DNA of 23,791 bases from assembly GCA_003662985.1 (NCBI GenBank), contig QMZD01000003.1, positions 1-23,791 on the forward strand. Reading direction: 5' to 3'. Shown here piece by piece: positions 14,966-21,463 of this stretch. The stretch is from Archaeoglobales archaeon. GTDB taxonomy: Archaea; Halobacteriota; Archaeoglobi; Archaeoglobales; Archaeoglobaceae. Below the pieces are notes generated by a model that did not search any database, was not told the DNA's origin, and was given only the letters and a program-made list of their open reading frames with translations. The stretch's first letter is position 1; every line of letters begins with the position of its first letter. The translations under genes and the position numbers were made by a program.

Positions 14966-15157
14966 ATGGAGGAAGATGGTGAGGTTGTTGAGAGAACCAT
15001 AACCATAAAAAACGTAAGCCAGGAAATTTGTGAGAGGGAGCTTAACGGCTTCTTCGAAGGGGAAGGCGTCTGCAGGGTTAAAATTAGGGAGGATAAGCGA
15101 AAGCCCGGGCAAATTGAGATTATAAAAATGAGGCCCGAGGCCGCGGATTTTAGATAG
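14966..15157 (+). CDS. Small acidic/mixed-charge protein (63 aa)
   Basis: ATG 14966 has GGAGGTGG three bases upstream, which lies directly after the tRNA, so the tRNA 3' end and this leader must be separated by processing. The product is highly charged with a beta-like ERTITIKNVS start and two cysteines (EICEREL and GVCRVKI). It is shorter than most domains. It is one of two small genes between the tRNA and the radical SAM gene and could be a substrate or partner of that enzyme. No homologue recognised. Confidence 0.65.
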   Translation: MEEDGEVVERTITIKNVSQEICERELNGFFEGEGVCRVKIREDKRKPGQIEIIKMRPEAADFR

Positions 15158-15179
15158 AGAAGGATAGAGGAGGTGAATT

Positions 15180-15407
15180 ATGGTAGATCTTAAGTTGAGG
15201 AAGGATGGGAAGACTGGAAGGAGGCTCAAAGGCCTAATCGGGAGGGCTATAGATAGAAGAAGCTGCGAGGAGGCGGGCGGACAGTTCATCCAGCGCGGTG
15301 ATGTGAAGATGTGCATAATAGAAGAGCAGGACGTCAAAGATGGTAAGATTGTCAGAAGGCCCGACATTGAGATAATCGACCTGGATCCAGCTGATGTGGA
15401 GTACTGA
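15180..15407 (+). CDS. Small basic-to-acidic protein upstream of radical SAM gene
   Basis: This 75-residue protein has a basic N-terminal part (LRKDGKTGRRLKGLIGRAI), a pair of cysteines (C29 and C45) around a Gly/Gln segment and an acidic tail ending in DPADVEY. It has an excellent site (GAGGAGGTGAATT before the ATG) and overlaps the radical SAM start by 14 bases, which ties their translation together. A small Cys-containing protein coupled to a SPASM-type radical SAM enzyme is the arrangement of many peptide-modification systems, so it is a candidate substrate. It could instead be a DNA-binding virion protein. Confidence 0.65.
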   Translation: MVDLKLRKDGKTGRRLKGLIGRAIDRRSCEEAGGQFIQRGDVKMCIIEEQDVKDGKIVRRPDIEIIDLDPADVEY

Positions 15408-16611
15408 GTGGTCAACAGGCAATAACAGGAGGAGATATCGTCTAAACCTTGGTAAGATAAGAGATTGTGTAGTCTACCCCTTCTTCGAGTGTAATTTAAG
15501 ATGTCGCGGGTGCTTCGTCAGCAAACCAGCCGGAGACATTGGGTTCTTGAGAAGCCACCCCGAGGCATTCAAGCTACACGTTGAGCCATCCCATCTTAGG
15601 CGATTAAACGACTGGAACCTCAAAATCGTAACAATTTTAGGCGGGGAGCCTTTTCTCAGCGAGGCTTTGCCGGACATGCTCCGTATAATTAAAAGGGAGG
15701 AGATAACCGAAGCACTGGAGATAATCAGGCTCAGCAATACAAAAACCTCAGTTTACACAAACTCAACCCTAATCTACGACAAGTCGAGAGAGGAGCTCAA
15801 GCCTGTTTTGGAGCTTATCGATTACCTGACGATCAGCATCGAGGGAGATGAGTTCTGGACCAGGAAGATAAGGGGTAAGGTATGGGACAAATGCATGAAG
15901 GCCCTAGAGAAGGCAAGGGATATAACAAACGTTGTATTGAGGTCGAGTTACTGGAACGAAGCCTACTGCAAGTGCGGAAACCAACTAGACTACATCAACG
16001 GTGGATTTTACTGCAAAAAGTGCAGAAGGTTTTACGACGACTGGAACGAGATAAAGTTCCAGCTTGGCGATTTGCTAAGGGTAATTGACTGGGCAAACGA
16101 GCTCGACATCCCAGTAGAGGTGGCCCCAAGGCTTGGCAAACCTCCCCTTCCTACGGAGATGGCCGCTTGGTTTTATGCCGCCCTCTCTACGAAAAAGCTG
16201 GCTGACAATCTCCTCCCCAGCTACAAGAACTTCCTGGGGTTGAAGATCACCTGTCCCGCTGGATGGAACAGACTCGTCCTCTACCCGGATGGGAGTCTTG
16301 GAGCCTGTCAGTGGAGCTATGAGAAAATTGCCCACATTGAATGGGACGATGATTTAATTACGAGGGCAGCAAACGCCTGGGTTGAGAAAAAACGTCTCCG
16401 GCCAGAGTGTTATGGGTGCAAGTATGCTGATGTTTGCTATTCGAGCTGCAGGGCCGCAATGGACTACTTAACCTGCCCTTTGAGAAAAAGCAAAACCCTA
16501 GAGAGCGAATCCTACAACGTTAGAATTGGAGATGAGATTTTCCACACAACAAAAGCCATAGCTGTGAGAAACTTAAAGCTCGCGGCCAAGGTTAAACCGG
16601 GTGTCTGTTAA
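15394..16611 (+). CDS. Radical SAM enzyme with SPASM-like domain and inserted zinc knuckle
   Basis: The 405-residue protein carries the radical SAM cluster motif C33-x3-C37-x2-C40 and the SAM-binding GGEP (83-86). A small four-cysteine site, C192-x-C194 ... C207-x2-C210, is inserted within the barrel. The C-terminal part has a SPASM/twitch-like set of cysteines (C287, C305, C339, C342, C348, C352, C361) around YPDGSLGAC, which in this family binds one or two auxiliary Fe-S clusters. SPASM enzymes mostly modify ribosomally made peptides or proteins, and archaeal members related to A. fulgidus AF0577 are described as putative peptide-modifying enzymes. The start overlaps the small basic gene. 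Substrate unknown; the family call is firm. Confidence 0.88.
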   Translation: MWSTEWSTGNNRRRYRLNLGKIRDCVVYPFFECNLRCRGCFVSKPAGDIGFLRSHPEAFKLHVEPSHLRRLNDWNLKIVTILGGEPFLSEALPDMLRIIKREEITEALEIIRLSNTKTSVYTNSTLIYDKSREELKPVLELIDYLTISIEGDEFWTRKIRGKVWDKCMKALEKARDITNVVLRSSYWNEAYCKCGNQLDYINGGFYCKKCRRFYDDWNEIKFQLGDLLRVIDWANELDIPVEVAPRLGKPPLPTEMAAWFYAALSTKKLADNLLPSYKNFLGLKITCPAGWNRLVLYPDGSLGACQWSYEKIAHIEWDDDLITRAANAWVEKKRLRPECYGCKYADVCYSSCRAAMDYLTCPLRKSKTLESESYNVRIGDEIFHTTKAIAVRNLKLAAKVKPGVC

Positions 16612-16621
16612 TTAATAAAAA

Positions 16622-16645
16622 TTGCTAATAAAATTTTATTGGCAA
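16622..16645. repeat. 24-bp near-perfect inverted repeat
   Basis: The half-sites TTGCTAATAAAA and TTTTATTGGCAA pair in 11 of 12 positions with no spacer. It lies ten bases after the radical SAM stop and about 50 bases before the next promoter. As a dyad without a loop it fits an operator for a dimeric regulator better than a terminator hairpin, since no T-tract follows. Confidence 0.6.
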
Positions 16646-16697
16646 AATGGGCGGACTTTAGCGGGTTTTTAGCTAGAAATGGCTTGGAAATGAGAGA

Positions 16698-16705
16698 TTT
16701 AAATA
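16698..16705 (+). promoter_or_regulatory. TATA box of the regulator-integrase operon
   Basis: TTTAAATA in an AT-rich context. A start about 26 bases downstream (near 16727) would give a short leader carrying AGGAGGTGG at 16732-16740. It partly overlaps the palindrome that follows. Confidence 0.6.
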
Positions 16706-16720
16706 TTCCCTAGGGAATAT
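16703..16720. promoter_or_regulatory. Perfect 18-bp palindromic operator
   Basis: ATATTCCCTAGGGAATAT is identical on both strands. It begins inside the TATA box and ends before the predicted transcription start, the place where a bound repressor would block TBP or RNA polymerase. The winged-helix genes directly downstream are obvious candidates to bind it and regulate themselves. Confidence 0.75.
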
Positions 16721-16744
16721 ACAAAAAAGGCAGGAGGTGGGAGT

Positions 16745-17110
16745 ATAGTAAGAAAGGGGACACGAAATGTCGTATTTAGGGGATTAAATTATTATGCAGA
16801 ACCAATATATAAAATACCTGATGAATTACCCCTTGGTGTCGTCCTCATTGCATTAATTGCTAAACACAGAGAGGTTTCCTACAAAGAATTAGTAAGGGAG
16901 TTTGAGATGTTCGTACCGCATGAGAAAGTGTATAATATGATGGGATATTATATCAATAGAAGAATAAGAAATTTTATTAAAAAGAGGAGAGTTGGAAGGG
17001 AGGTCTATCTCTCCGTGAATGAGGATGGGATTAGAAAACTGAAGTACTGGGACGAGAAGCTTGGTCTTCCACCGGTACTAAGGGAGCCGATTGAAATGTT
17101 ACTTGAGTAG
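16745..17110 (+). CDS. Winged-helix regulator, apparent ATA start
   Basis: The frame is open from 16703 to the TAG at 17108-17110, but the first ATG is at 16907 and no GTG or TTG occurs earlier. AGGAGGTGG at 16732-16740 stands four to five bases before ATA 16745. Starting there gives 121 residues, with a helix-turn-helix (VLIALIAKHREVSYKELVRE) and a wing ending YLSVNEDGIRKL, a complete winged helix; a start at ATG 16907 would remove the first helices. Coding from 16745 is supported by the intact fold and the binding site. It probably represses its own promoter. Initiation at ATA is inferred and a sequencing error is the alternative. Confidence 0.65.
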   Translation: MVRKGTRNVVFRGLNYYAEPIYKIPDELPLGVVLIALIAKHREVSYKELVREFEMFVPHEKVYNMMGYYINRRIRNFIKKRRVGREVYLSVNEDGIRKLKYWDEKLGLPPVLREPIEMLLE

Positions 17111-17118
17111 GTGATTTT

Positions 17119-17883
17119 ATGCCAAAAAAAGATGAATATAAGAAAATAATCCTAGAAGAGTTGAAGAAGGGACCAGTTCTACAATCCGAGCTATCTAGAA
17201 AATACAAAAATGTCATGGGTAATCTGTTTTACCTTGTCATTTCAGAGCTTACAAAAGAGGGATTAATTATAAAAGAGGAATATGAAAATAGAGAGGGTGA
17301 TTTCATCAGAAAGGGTAAACTGCTAAAGCTAGCCTCATTACCAGAACCACATGCGTCTGATATCGTTGAGGGTGAACCAAAAAGTGAGGATAAACCAGAA
17401 AGGGGAGATGATTTGATCTTTATACTGAAGCAGGCTTCATCTCTAGTTGGTTTAAAGCCCGAGGAGATCTTATACGAGGCCTTAAGAGACTGGCTAATCA
17501 GAAATGGGATTTCCTTCGGCAAGCTCAAAAGCATCTACGGAGTTCCCGTTGTTGAGTGGGGAGATATCACTCCAGCGGGAGAAGCTGATGACCCCTTGGA
17601 TCCAAACCTAAGGGTTAAAATCTACAGGGTTCCTGGGTTCAGGGAGGAGTTTGAAGAGAACCTTGCCGTTTTCTACCCTGGTGATGATGGTTACAATGAT
17701 TTGGCAGAAGCTTGCAGGATTGCGAAGGAGAGAATGGACACCAGGAACCTTAAGGCGGTTGTTGTTCACAAGGGTGGAAGTTACCGGATCTTGTGTGAGA
17801 GGTATGATTTGCTCAAGGATATGAGTGTTGCCAAAGGAAAGCTATACATTCCAGAGGCGGTGATTGACCGTGGCAAGGACTAA
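17119..17883 (+). CDS. Winged-helix protein with unknown C-terminal domain
   Basis: The 254-residue protein starts with a winged-helix domain (about 5-75: IILEELKKGPVLQSELSRKY, then LVISELTKEGLIIKEEY), followed by an acidic linker (about 78-98), a helical segment resembling a ribbon-helix-helix core (LVGLKPEEILYEALRDWLI) and a C-terminal alpha/beta part. TAGGTGA lies five to six bases before the ATG. The end overlaps the integrase by 14 bases. The position between a small regulator and the integrase suggests control of integration or excision, or a lysogeny switch. Exact family unknown. Confidence 0.7.
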   Translation: MPKKDEYKKIILEELKKGPVLQSELSRKYKNVMGNLFYLVISELTKEGLIIKEEYENREGDFIRKGKLLKLASLPEPHASDIVEGEPKSEDKPERGDDLIFILKQASSLVGLKPEEILYEALRDWLIRNGISFGKLKSIYGVPVVEWGDITPAGEADDPLDPNLRVKIYRVPGFREEFEENLAVFYPGDDGYNDLAEACRIAKERMDTRNLKAVVVHKGGSYRILCERYDLLKDMSVAKGKLYIPEAVIDRGKD

Positions 17884-18784
17884 GGTTAAGAACGACACAA
17901 CCGTGTTGGACTACATCAACCACCTGCAGAACTCAGGCAGAGAGAGTGCTGCAAACACATACGGCTGGATCCTGAAGGGATTTGCCCGGAGGAGAGGGAA
18001 AGAGATTGACGAGTTAACATGGGCTGATTTTAAACCAAACGCCGTTAAGGAGCACCTAGCTAAGCTCAAAAACAACCAAACGAGGCTGATGTTCCTCTCC
18101 GCAGCTAGGGGATTTATGAAGTATTTGAGGGATGATGCGATAGCCGATGAGGAGTACATAATTTACTCGAGGATGTGCGACGCCTTGCAGGCAATTAGAA
18201 TAAAGTCCTCTCCCATGACTATCTATAGAAAAGCCCTCACCATGGATGAGCTTGCTGCCGTTCTCGAGAGCATCTCAGATGAGTTTTTGTACAATGCTGT
18301 CGTTGTCCACTTCTATTTGGGAAACAGGCCAGTTGAGCTCTCTCACCCATTCTCAAAGGAGAAAATTGACCTGGAAGAGTTGAGGACCAAGCCCCCAGAA
18401 CCCAAAAGGATCGTTGATTTTGATAACGGCCTGATAAGCATCATCACAGCAAAGACCAAGGCGCAGAGAATCATCCCAATCCACGATAAAGTACATGACA
18501 ACTTCAAATACTTCTTCGACCATCATCACATAATTTTGAGGTGGAGCAGACCCAGAGAGTGGCTCACCAAGCATTTAAAGAAGTTGAGCATCTACGTCAC
18601 CTCAAAAACCGCCCGTTATACCTTTGAAACGCTAATGACAGCCCGCGGACTGGATGATCGTTTTATAAAATACTGGCTTGGTCATACAAGCGATATAGCC
18701 AACGTTTACCGGGATTTTACCATTCTAATAAGGGACATTTCCACCGAGATTAACCAGAAACACTTCATCCTGGAGCTGATTTAA
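17870..18784 (+). CDS. Tyrosine recombinase (archaeal integrase)
   Basis: The 304-residue protein has a SAM-like core-binding N-terminal domain (about 10-90) and a catalytic domain with the expected residues: R153 in YLGNRPVEL, a lysine in the TAKTKAQRIIPI beta-hairpin, K246-x-x-R249 in place of the usual H-x-x-R, H272 in WLGHTS and the nucleophile Y280 in NVYRDF. This set is complete, so the enzyme should be active. It cuts and joins DNA at an attachment site, usually a tRNA gene in the host. GTG 17870 has GGTGA seven bases upstream; TTG 17864 is the longer choice. It is followed directly by repeats that may be its arm-binding sites. Confidence 0.88.
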   Translation: MARTKVKNDTTVLDYINHLQNSGRESAANTYGWILKGFARRRGKEIDELTWADFKPNAVKEHLAKLKNNQTRLMFLSAARGFMKYLRDDAIADEEYIIYSRMCDALQAIRIKSSPMTIYRKALTMDELAAVLESISDEFLYNAVVVHFYLGNRPVELSHPFSKEKIDLEELRTKPPEPKRIVDFDNGLISIITAKTKAQRIIPIHDKVHDNFKYFFDHHHIILRWSRPREWLTKHLKKLSIYVTSKTARYTFETLMTARGLDDRFIKYWLGHTSDIANVYRDFTILIRDISTEINQKHFILELI

Positions 18785-18785
18785 C

Positions 18786-18846
18786 CCAAGCTAAAAACGT
18801 TACTTGATTTTGTAACAAATCCGACAGATTCCGATGGATTTATAAT
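18786..18846 (+). repeat. 60-base diverged direct repeat, copy 1
   Basis: It begins CCAAGCTAAA, then GTTAC...GTAAC (18799-18816), then AAATCC (18817-18822) and GGATTT (18836-18841) facing each other, then ATAAT. Copy 2 lies 165 bases downstream with the same order of elements but different bases in the inverted arms. Confidence 0.65.
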
Positions 18847-18889
18847 AGAGAATTTTATCTTTTCTACTATATTTAATGGCCCAGGTTCA

Positions 18890-18922
18890 ACATGGGACAA
18901 ACATAGGACAAACATGGGACAA
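18890..18922 (+). repeat. Three tandem 11-bp iterons
   Basis: ACATGGGACAA, ACATAGGACAA and ACATGGGACAA follow each other without gaps at 18890, 18901 and 18912. The period of 11 bp puts each copy on about the same face of the helix. An inverted TTGTCCCA lies at 19026-19033 and a related AGGGACAAA near 19210. Confidence 0.85.
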
Positions 18923-18950
18923 ACGCAGCCAAATCCGGCTTGAAATCTAG

Positions 18951-19010
18951 CCAAGCTAAACTGTTACTATATTTTATAACGATCTAGTAGATTTTGCTAG
19001 ATTTATAATT
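18951..19010 (+). repeat. 60-base diverged direct repeat, copy 2
   Basis: It begins CCAAGCTAAA (18951-18960), then GTTAC...ATAAC (18963-18980), then ATCTAG (18982-18987) and CTAGAT (18997-19002), then TTATAAT. The inverted arms pair as in copy 1 although their sequence differs, so the pairing itself seems to be kept. Confidence 0.65.
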
Positions 19011-19166
19011 TGCCTTTATGCCATTTTGTCCCAGGTGGTCTATGTATCCTTCTAATTATATCTCTTTGAGGTAACCTAGACCGCCTAGGGTTGTAAATTC
19101 GAACTTTTAACTGATATTATTATTTAAATGAATTTATTAGTTTGAACTCTATAGATCAAAGGTTGT

Positions 19167-19193
19167 GGTCTAGGTGGTCTAGAAGGTCTAGGT
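19167..19193 (+). repeat. Three tandem 9-bp iterons
   Basis: GGTCTAGGT, GGTCTAGAA and GGTCTAGGT at 19167, 19176 and 19185. Single related copies occur at 19037 (GGTCTA) and in CCTAGACCGCCTAGG at 19075-19089. Confidence 0.85.
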
Positions 19194-19199
19194 TTTTTT
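19192..19199 (+). terminator. Possible T-tract terminator after the integrase operon
   Basis: A run of seven T follows the last forward 9-bp iteron. It is the first strong T-tract downstream of the integrase and could end that transcript, or it may belong only to the AT-rich origin segment. Confidence 0.3.
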
Positions 19200-19255
19200 A
19201 AAATCTTATAGGGACAAAAAATTCAAAATAAAATTCTAAATTAATTGAATATCAC

Positions 19256-19271
19256 ACAGACCACCTAGACC
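19256..19271 (-). repeat. Inverted copies of the 9-bp iteron
   Basis: ACAGACC followed by ACCTAGACC is the reverse complement of the GGTCTAGGT unit, one copy exact (19263-19271) and one degenerate. With the forward array these flank the AT-only stretch at 19194-19255. Confidence 0.75.
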
Positions 19272-19302
19272 ACGCAAAAATTAACACGATCAAATGGAAA
19301 AT

Positions 19303-19310
19303 TTTATATA
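19303..19310 (+). promoter_or_regulatory. TATA box of the replication operon
   Basis: TTTATATA about 26 bases before a predicted start near 19330 and ATG 19333. The inverted 9-bp iterons lie 32 bases upstream, so a protein bound to them could control both replication and this promoter. Confidence 0.55.
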
Positions 19311-19332
19311 CGGGTATAGATAGGTGGGTATT

Positions 19333-19464
19333 ATGCCATCTGTTAAGTTGAGCGTCTCGATTAGAGACGATCAAAAAGAGTGGCTTGAGCGACATCCTGA
19401 GATCAACATCAGCCGGTTGCTGCAGAAAGCTATTGATGAGCTTAAGGAAAAATATGACGACTGA
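19333..19464 (+). CDS. Ribbon-helix-helix protein (43 aa)
   Basis: The 43-residue frame reads MPSVKLSVSIRDDQKEWLER, then PEINISRLLQKAIDELKEKY: a short strand, a turn and two helices, which is the CopG/Arc ribbon-helix-helix fold at minimal size. Such dimers insert their strands in the DNA major groove and often bind tandem short repeats. It is the first gene after the iteron region and is followed at nine bases by the helicase gene, so it is a good candidate for a copy-number or origin-binding protein, as CopG is in some plasmids. AGGTGGG at 19322-19328 lies four bases before the ATG. Confidence 0.8.
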   Translation: MPSVKLSVSIRDDQKEWLERHPEINISRLLQKAIDELKEKYDD

Positions 19465-19473
19465 GGTGGGTGT

Positions 19474-21054
19474 ATGCAGGTATTTAGAGCCCACCGTAGT
19501 GTGAAAGACTACGTTTCTAGACTGTACAGCCAAGATATCGACAATCTACATGAGTTTTTAGCCACGGTTACGACAGAAAACCCCGGTAATGATGTTGTCG
19601 AGATTGAGGCCAAGTATAGCATCTTGGAAGATCCAACGATCCCATCTGAAGTTTTAGAGTACGTGGAGATTGGATTGGCTTTCGACTATAGTCACAGCTT
19701 CATACCTTCTGATTTGTGGGATTTCGTCGATGATAGCGAGGGAAAGCCGAAGATTATATTTGACACCTTAGAAGAATTAATCCGGTGGTACTTTTGTGTC
19801 ATTTGCTTCAATGATATATTTTATATTTATCAAAATGGGATGTTTATTGAGGACAAGGGTGAAATAGCGTCGTTTTTAAAAAGAGCTCTTGAGAAAAAGG
19901 GAATAACTAGGAAGAGAATGGTGAGGTCAATTGAAAGGGAAATTTTGTGGAGGCTGAAGACCAAATCAATGTTTAGAGAGTTTCCCTTTAACAAACTGCA
20001 AACAGAATTCATCCCGTGTAAGAATGGAGTTTTATGGAGGAAAGAAAGGATTTTGCTTCCACATTCTCCCGCTTTTGGTTATACATACCGTCTTAATGTT
20101 AATTATAATCCTGATGCAGATTGTCCAAAGATTAGAAAGTTTCTCAGTGAGGTTACAGAAGACAGTTCCATCCTATATGAAATTGCCGCATCTTGTTTGC
20201 TACAAAATCCAAGGTACCATCACGCATACATGCTCGTCGGGGATGGGAGTAATGGAAAGTCCACGTATTTAGACATGCTCACCACATTTCTCGGAAGGGA
20301 GAATGTGTCAAACATAAGCCTTCAGGAGTTGTGTAACGATAAGTTTAAAGCTGCAGAACTTCTTGGAAAGCTTGCTAACATTTATGCAGATTTACCAAAG
20401 AAGCCAATTAGAAACATAGGGAAATTCAAGATGATTACGGGAGGAGATAGATTCGTAGTCGAGAAAAAGTTTAAAGACCCGTTTTTCATGACAAATACTG
20501 CCAGGTTAATATTCTCTGCAAATGAGCTCCCAGAGGTTAATGATGCAACCTACGCGTTCTGGCGCAGGTGGATTGTTGTAAAGTTTCCAAACAGGTTTAG
20601 ACCAAATCCTAGACTTCTGGAGGAGATTACAGACGAGGAGGAGCTGTCGGGTTTTCTTAATGAGGTTCTCATTTATCTAGCTAAGATTGAGGAAGTTGGA
20701 GTAAAGGCAACCGATATGATTGAAAAGGCGATGGAGGAGTGGATGTCTAGAGTGAATGAGGTTTATGCCTTCGCCAAGGAAATGCTCATCCAGGATCCAA
20801 ACTCTTTTGAGTCCAAGGATAAAATATATGCCGCTTATAAGAAGTTCTGTGAGGAGAATGAGTACATTCCTAAGGCGAAAAACACGTTTGCACGAGAATT
20901 GCAAAGGTTTGTGTCTGTTGAAACTGAGCGAATAAGATTTGAGGGTAAGAGAATTTACGTTTGGAAGGGGATAAGATTAAAGGAGGTAAGTCCAGAAGAG
21001 GTAGATTATGATTTGTCAGATTTTGATAAACATGAGGATCGGGAGATGGTATAA
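19474..21054 (+). CDS. D5-type superfamily 3 replicative helicase
   Basis: The 526-residue protein has an SF3 AAA+ core: Walker A GDGSNGKST (256-264), Walker B region LANIYADLP (300-308), motif C LIFSANELP (345-353) and the arginine-finger segment FWRRWIVVKFP (362-372). A D5_N-like helical domain (about 215-250) precedes it and a winged-helix-like C-terminal part (about 420-500) follows. In viruses and plasmids this family unwinds DNA at the origin, often fused to a primase. The first 200 residues show no clear DxD primase motif, so primase activity cannot be claimed. GAGGTGG lies five to six bases before the ATG. It sits directly downstream of the putative origin. Confidence 0.88.
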   Translation: MQVFRAHRSVKDYVSRLYSQDIDNLHEFLATVTTENPGNDVVEIEAKYSILEDPTIPSEVLEYVEIGLAFDYSHSFIPSDLWDFVDDSEGKPKIIFDTLEELIRWYFCVICFNDIFYIYQNGMFIEDKGEIASFLKRALEKKGITRKRMVRSIEREILWRLKTKSMFREFPFNKLQTEFIPCKNGVLWRKERILLPHSPAFGYTYRLNVNYNPDADCPKIRKFLSEVTEDSSILYEIAASCLLQNPRYHHAYMLVGDGSNGKSTYLDMLTTFLGRENVSNISLQELCNDKFKAAELLGKLANIYADLPKKPIRNIGKFKMITGGDRFVVEKKFKDPFFMTNTARLIFSANELPEVNDATYAFWRRWIVVKFPNRFRPNPRLLEEITDEEELSGFLNEVLIYLAKIEEVGVKATDMIEKAMEEWMSRVNEVYAFAKEMLIQDPNSFESKDKIYAAYKKFCEENEYIPKAKNTFARELQRFVSVETERIRFEGKRIYVWKGIRLKEVSPEEVDYDLSDFDKHEDREMV

Positions 21055-21254
21055 TGCAGATGGAGTTTGAGAAGGTTAGACTTGCCTGGATCCGGCTTGT
21101 TGGCATTGCCAGCATGCTTGAAGAGGCAATGGTTGCCTATTTGGAGAATGAGATAAACTGCCAGGAATGTGCGAAGCAGAAGGAGTGCTGGGAAAACGGC
21201 TACAAGTATGCCATAATAATCAACAACGAATGCACTGAGAAAACATTCGGGTGA
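21054..21254 (+). CDS. Small Cys-containing protein (66 aa)
   Basis: ATG 21054 overlaps the helicase stop (TAATG). The first 30 residues form one helix (VRLAWIRLVGIASMLEEAMV) and the rest contains C36-x2-C39-x5-C45 and C60, a possible zinc or Fe-S site. Too small to assign; coupled translation suggests a helper of the helicase or of the nuclease operon. Confidence 0.6.
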   Translation: MQMEFEKVRLAWIRLVGIASMLEEAMVAYLENEINCQECAKQKECWENGYKYAIIINNECTEKTFG

Positions 21255-21259
21255 ATCGT

Positions 21260-21457
21260 ATGCCCGCGGAAGTTGTAATCTGTAATAGGAAGCTGGTAAT
21301 AAGGGCCGGGGAGTTTACCCACGTGGAGGAACTCTCCGAGGAGGAGGAAGACAGGCTAATTGACTTAATAAAGCAACTTGAGCAAGCTTATGGTAAAGAG
21401 AAAGTACCGGAGGTTATACTTGAGGCAATTAGATTGCACATCGCACAAAAAGGATAA
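21260..21457 (+). CDS. Small acidic hypothetical protein (65 aa)
   Basis: The product has a beta-hairpin-like start (AEVVICNRKLVIRAGEF), an acidic turn (EELSEEEEDR) and an amphipathic helix pair ending HIAQKG. ATG 21260 is five bases after GGGTGAAT; GTG 21251 in the same frame would give three more residues and a GTGA overlap with the upstream gene. No family recognised. Confidence 0.6.
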   Translation: MPAEVVICNRKLVIRAGEFTHVEELSEEEEDRLIDLIKQLEQAYGKEKVPEVILEAIRLHIAQKG

Positions 21458-21463
21458 GATAAG

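Larger units (their letters stand above)
18785..19332. other. Gene-free repeat-rich region, putative replication origin
   Basis: No plausible gene lies in these 548 bases. They hold two diverged 60-base direct repeats, three 11-bp tandem repeats, three 9-bp tandem repeats with inverted copies about 65 bases away, and an extremely AT-rich segment (19194-19255) between them. This combination of iterons and an easily melted stretch, lying immediately upstream of a D5-type replicative helicase gene, is what an iteron-controlled origin looks like. It may also contain the integrase arm sites. The call is inference from layout. Confidence 0.6.

Noticed and set aside
14789..15415. A 208-codon minus-strand frame
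   Set aside because: It runs antisense through the tRNA and three supported genes and reads as a Ser/Leu/Pro-rich shadow.
16654..16678. A terminator at the T5 run after the radical SAM gene
   Set aside because: The run is short, without a stem before it, and lies in a region better explained by operators and a promoter.
16907..17110. Start of the first regulator at ATG 16907
   Set aside because: It would remove the first helices of the winged helix, has no good binding site, and leaves a coding-like 160 bases after AGGAGGTGG unexplained.
18890..18922. A CRISPR array
   Set aside because: The repeats are 11 bases and directly joined, with no spacers and no cas genes nearby.
19333..19464. Antitoxin of a toxin-antitoxin pair
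   Set aside because: The ribbon-helix-helix protein is followed by a replicative helicase, not by a toxin-like gene, and lacks a C-terminal toxin-binding extension.
19474..21054. Primase-helicase fusion
   Set aside because: The first 200 residues show no recognisable DxD or zinc-binding primase motifs, so only the helicase is called.
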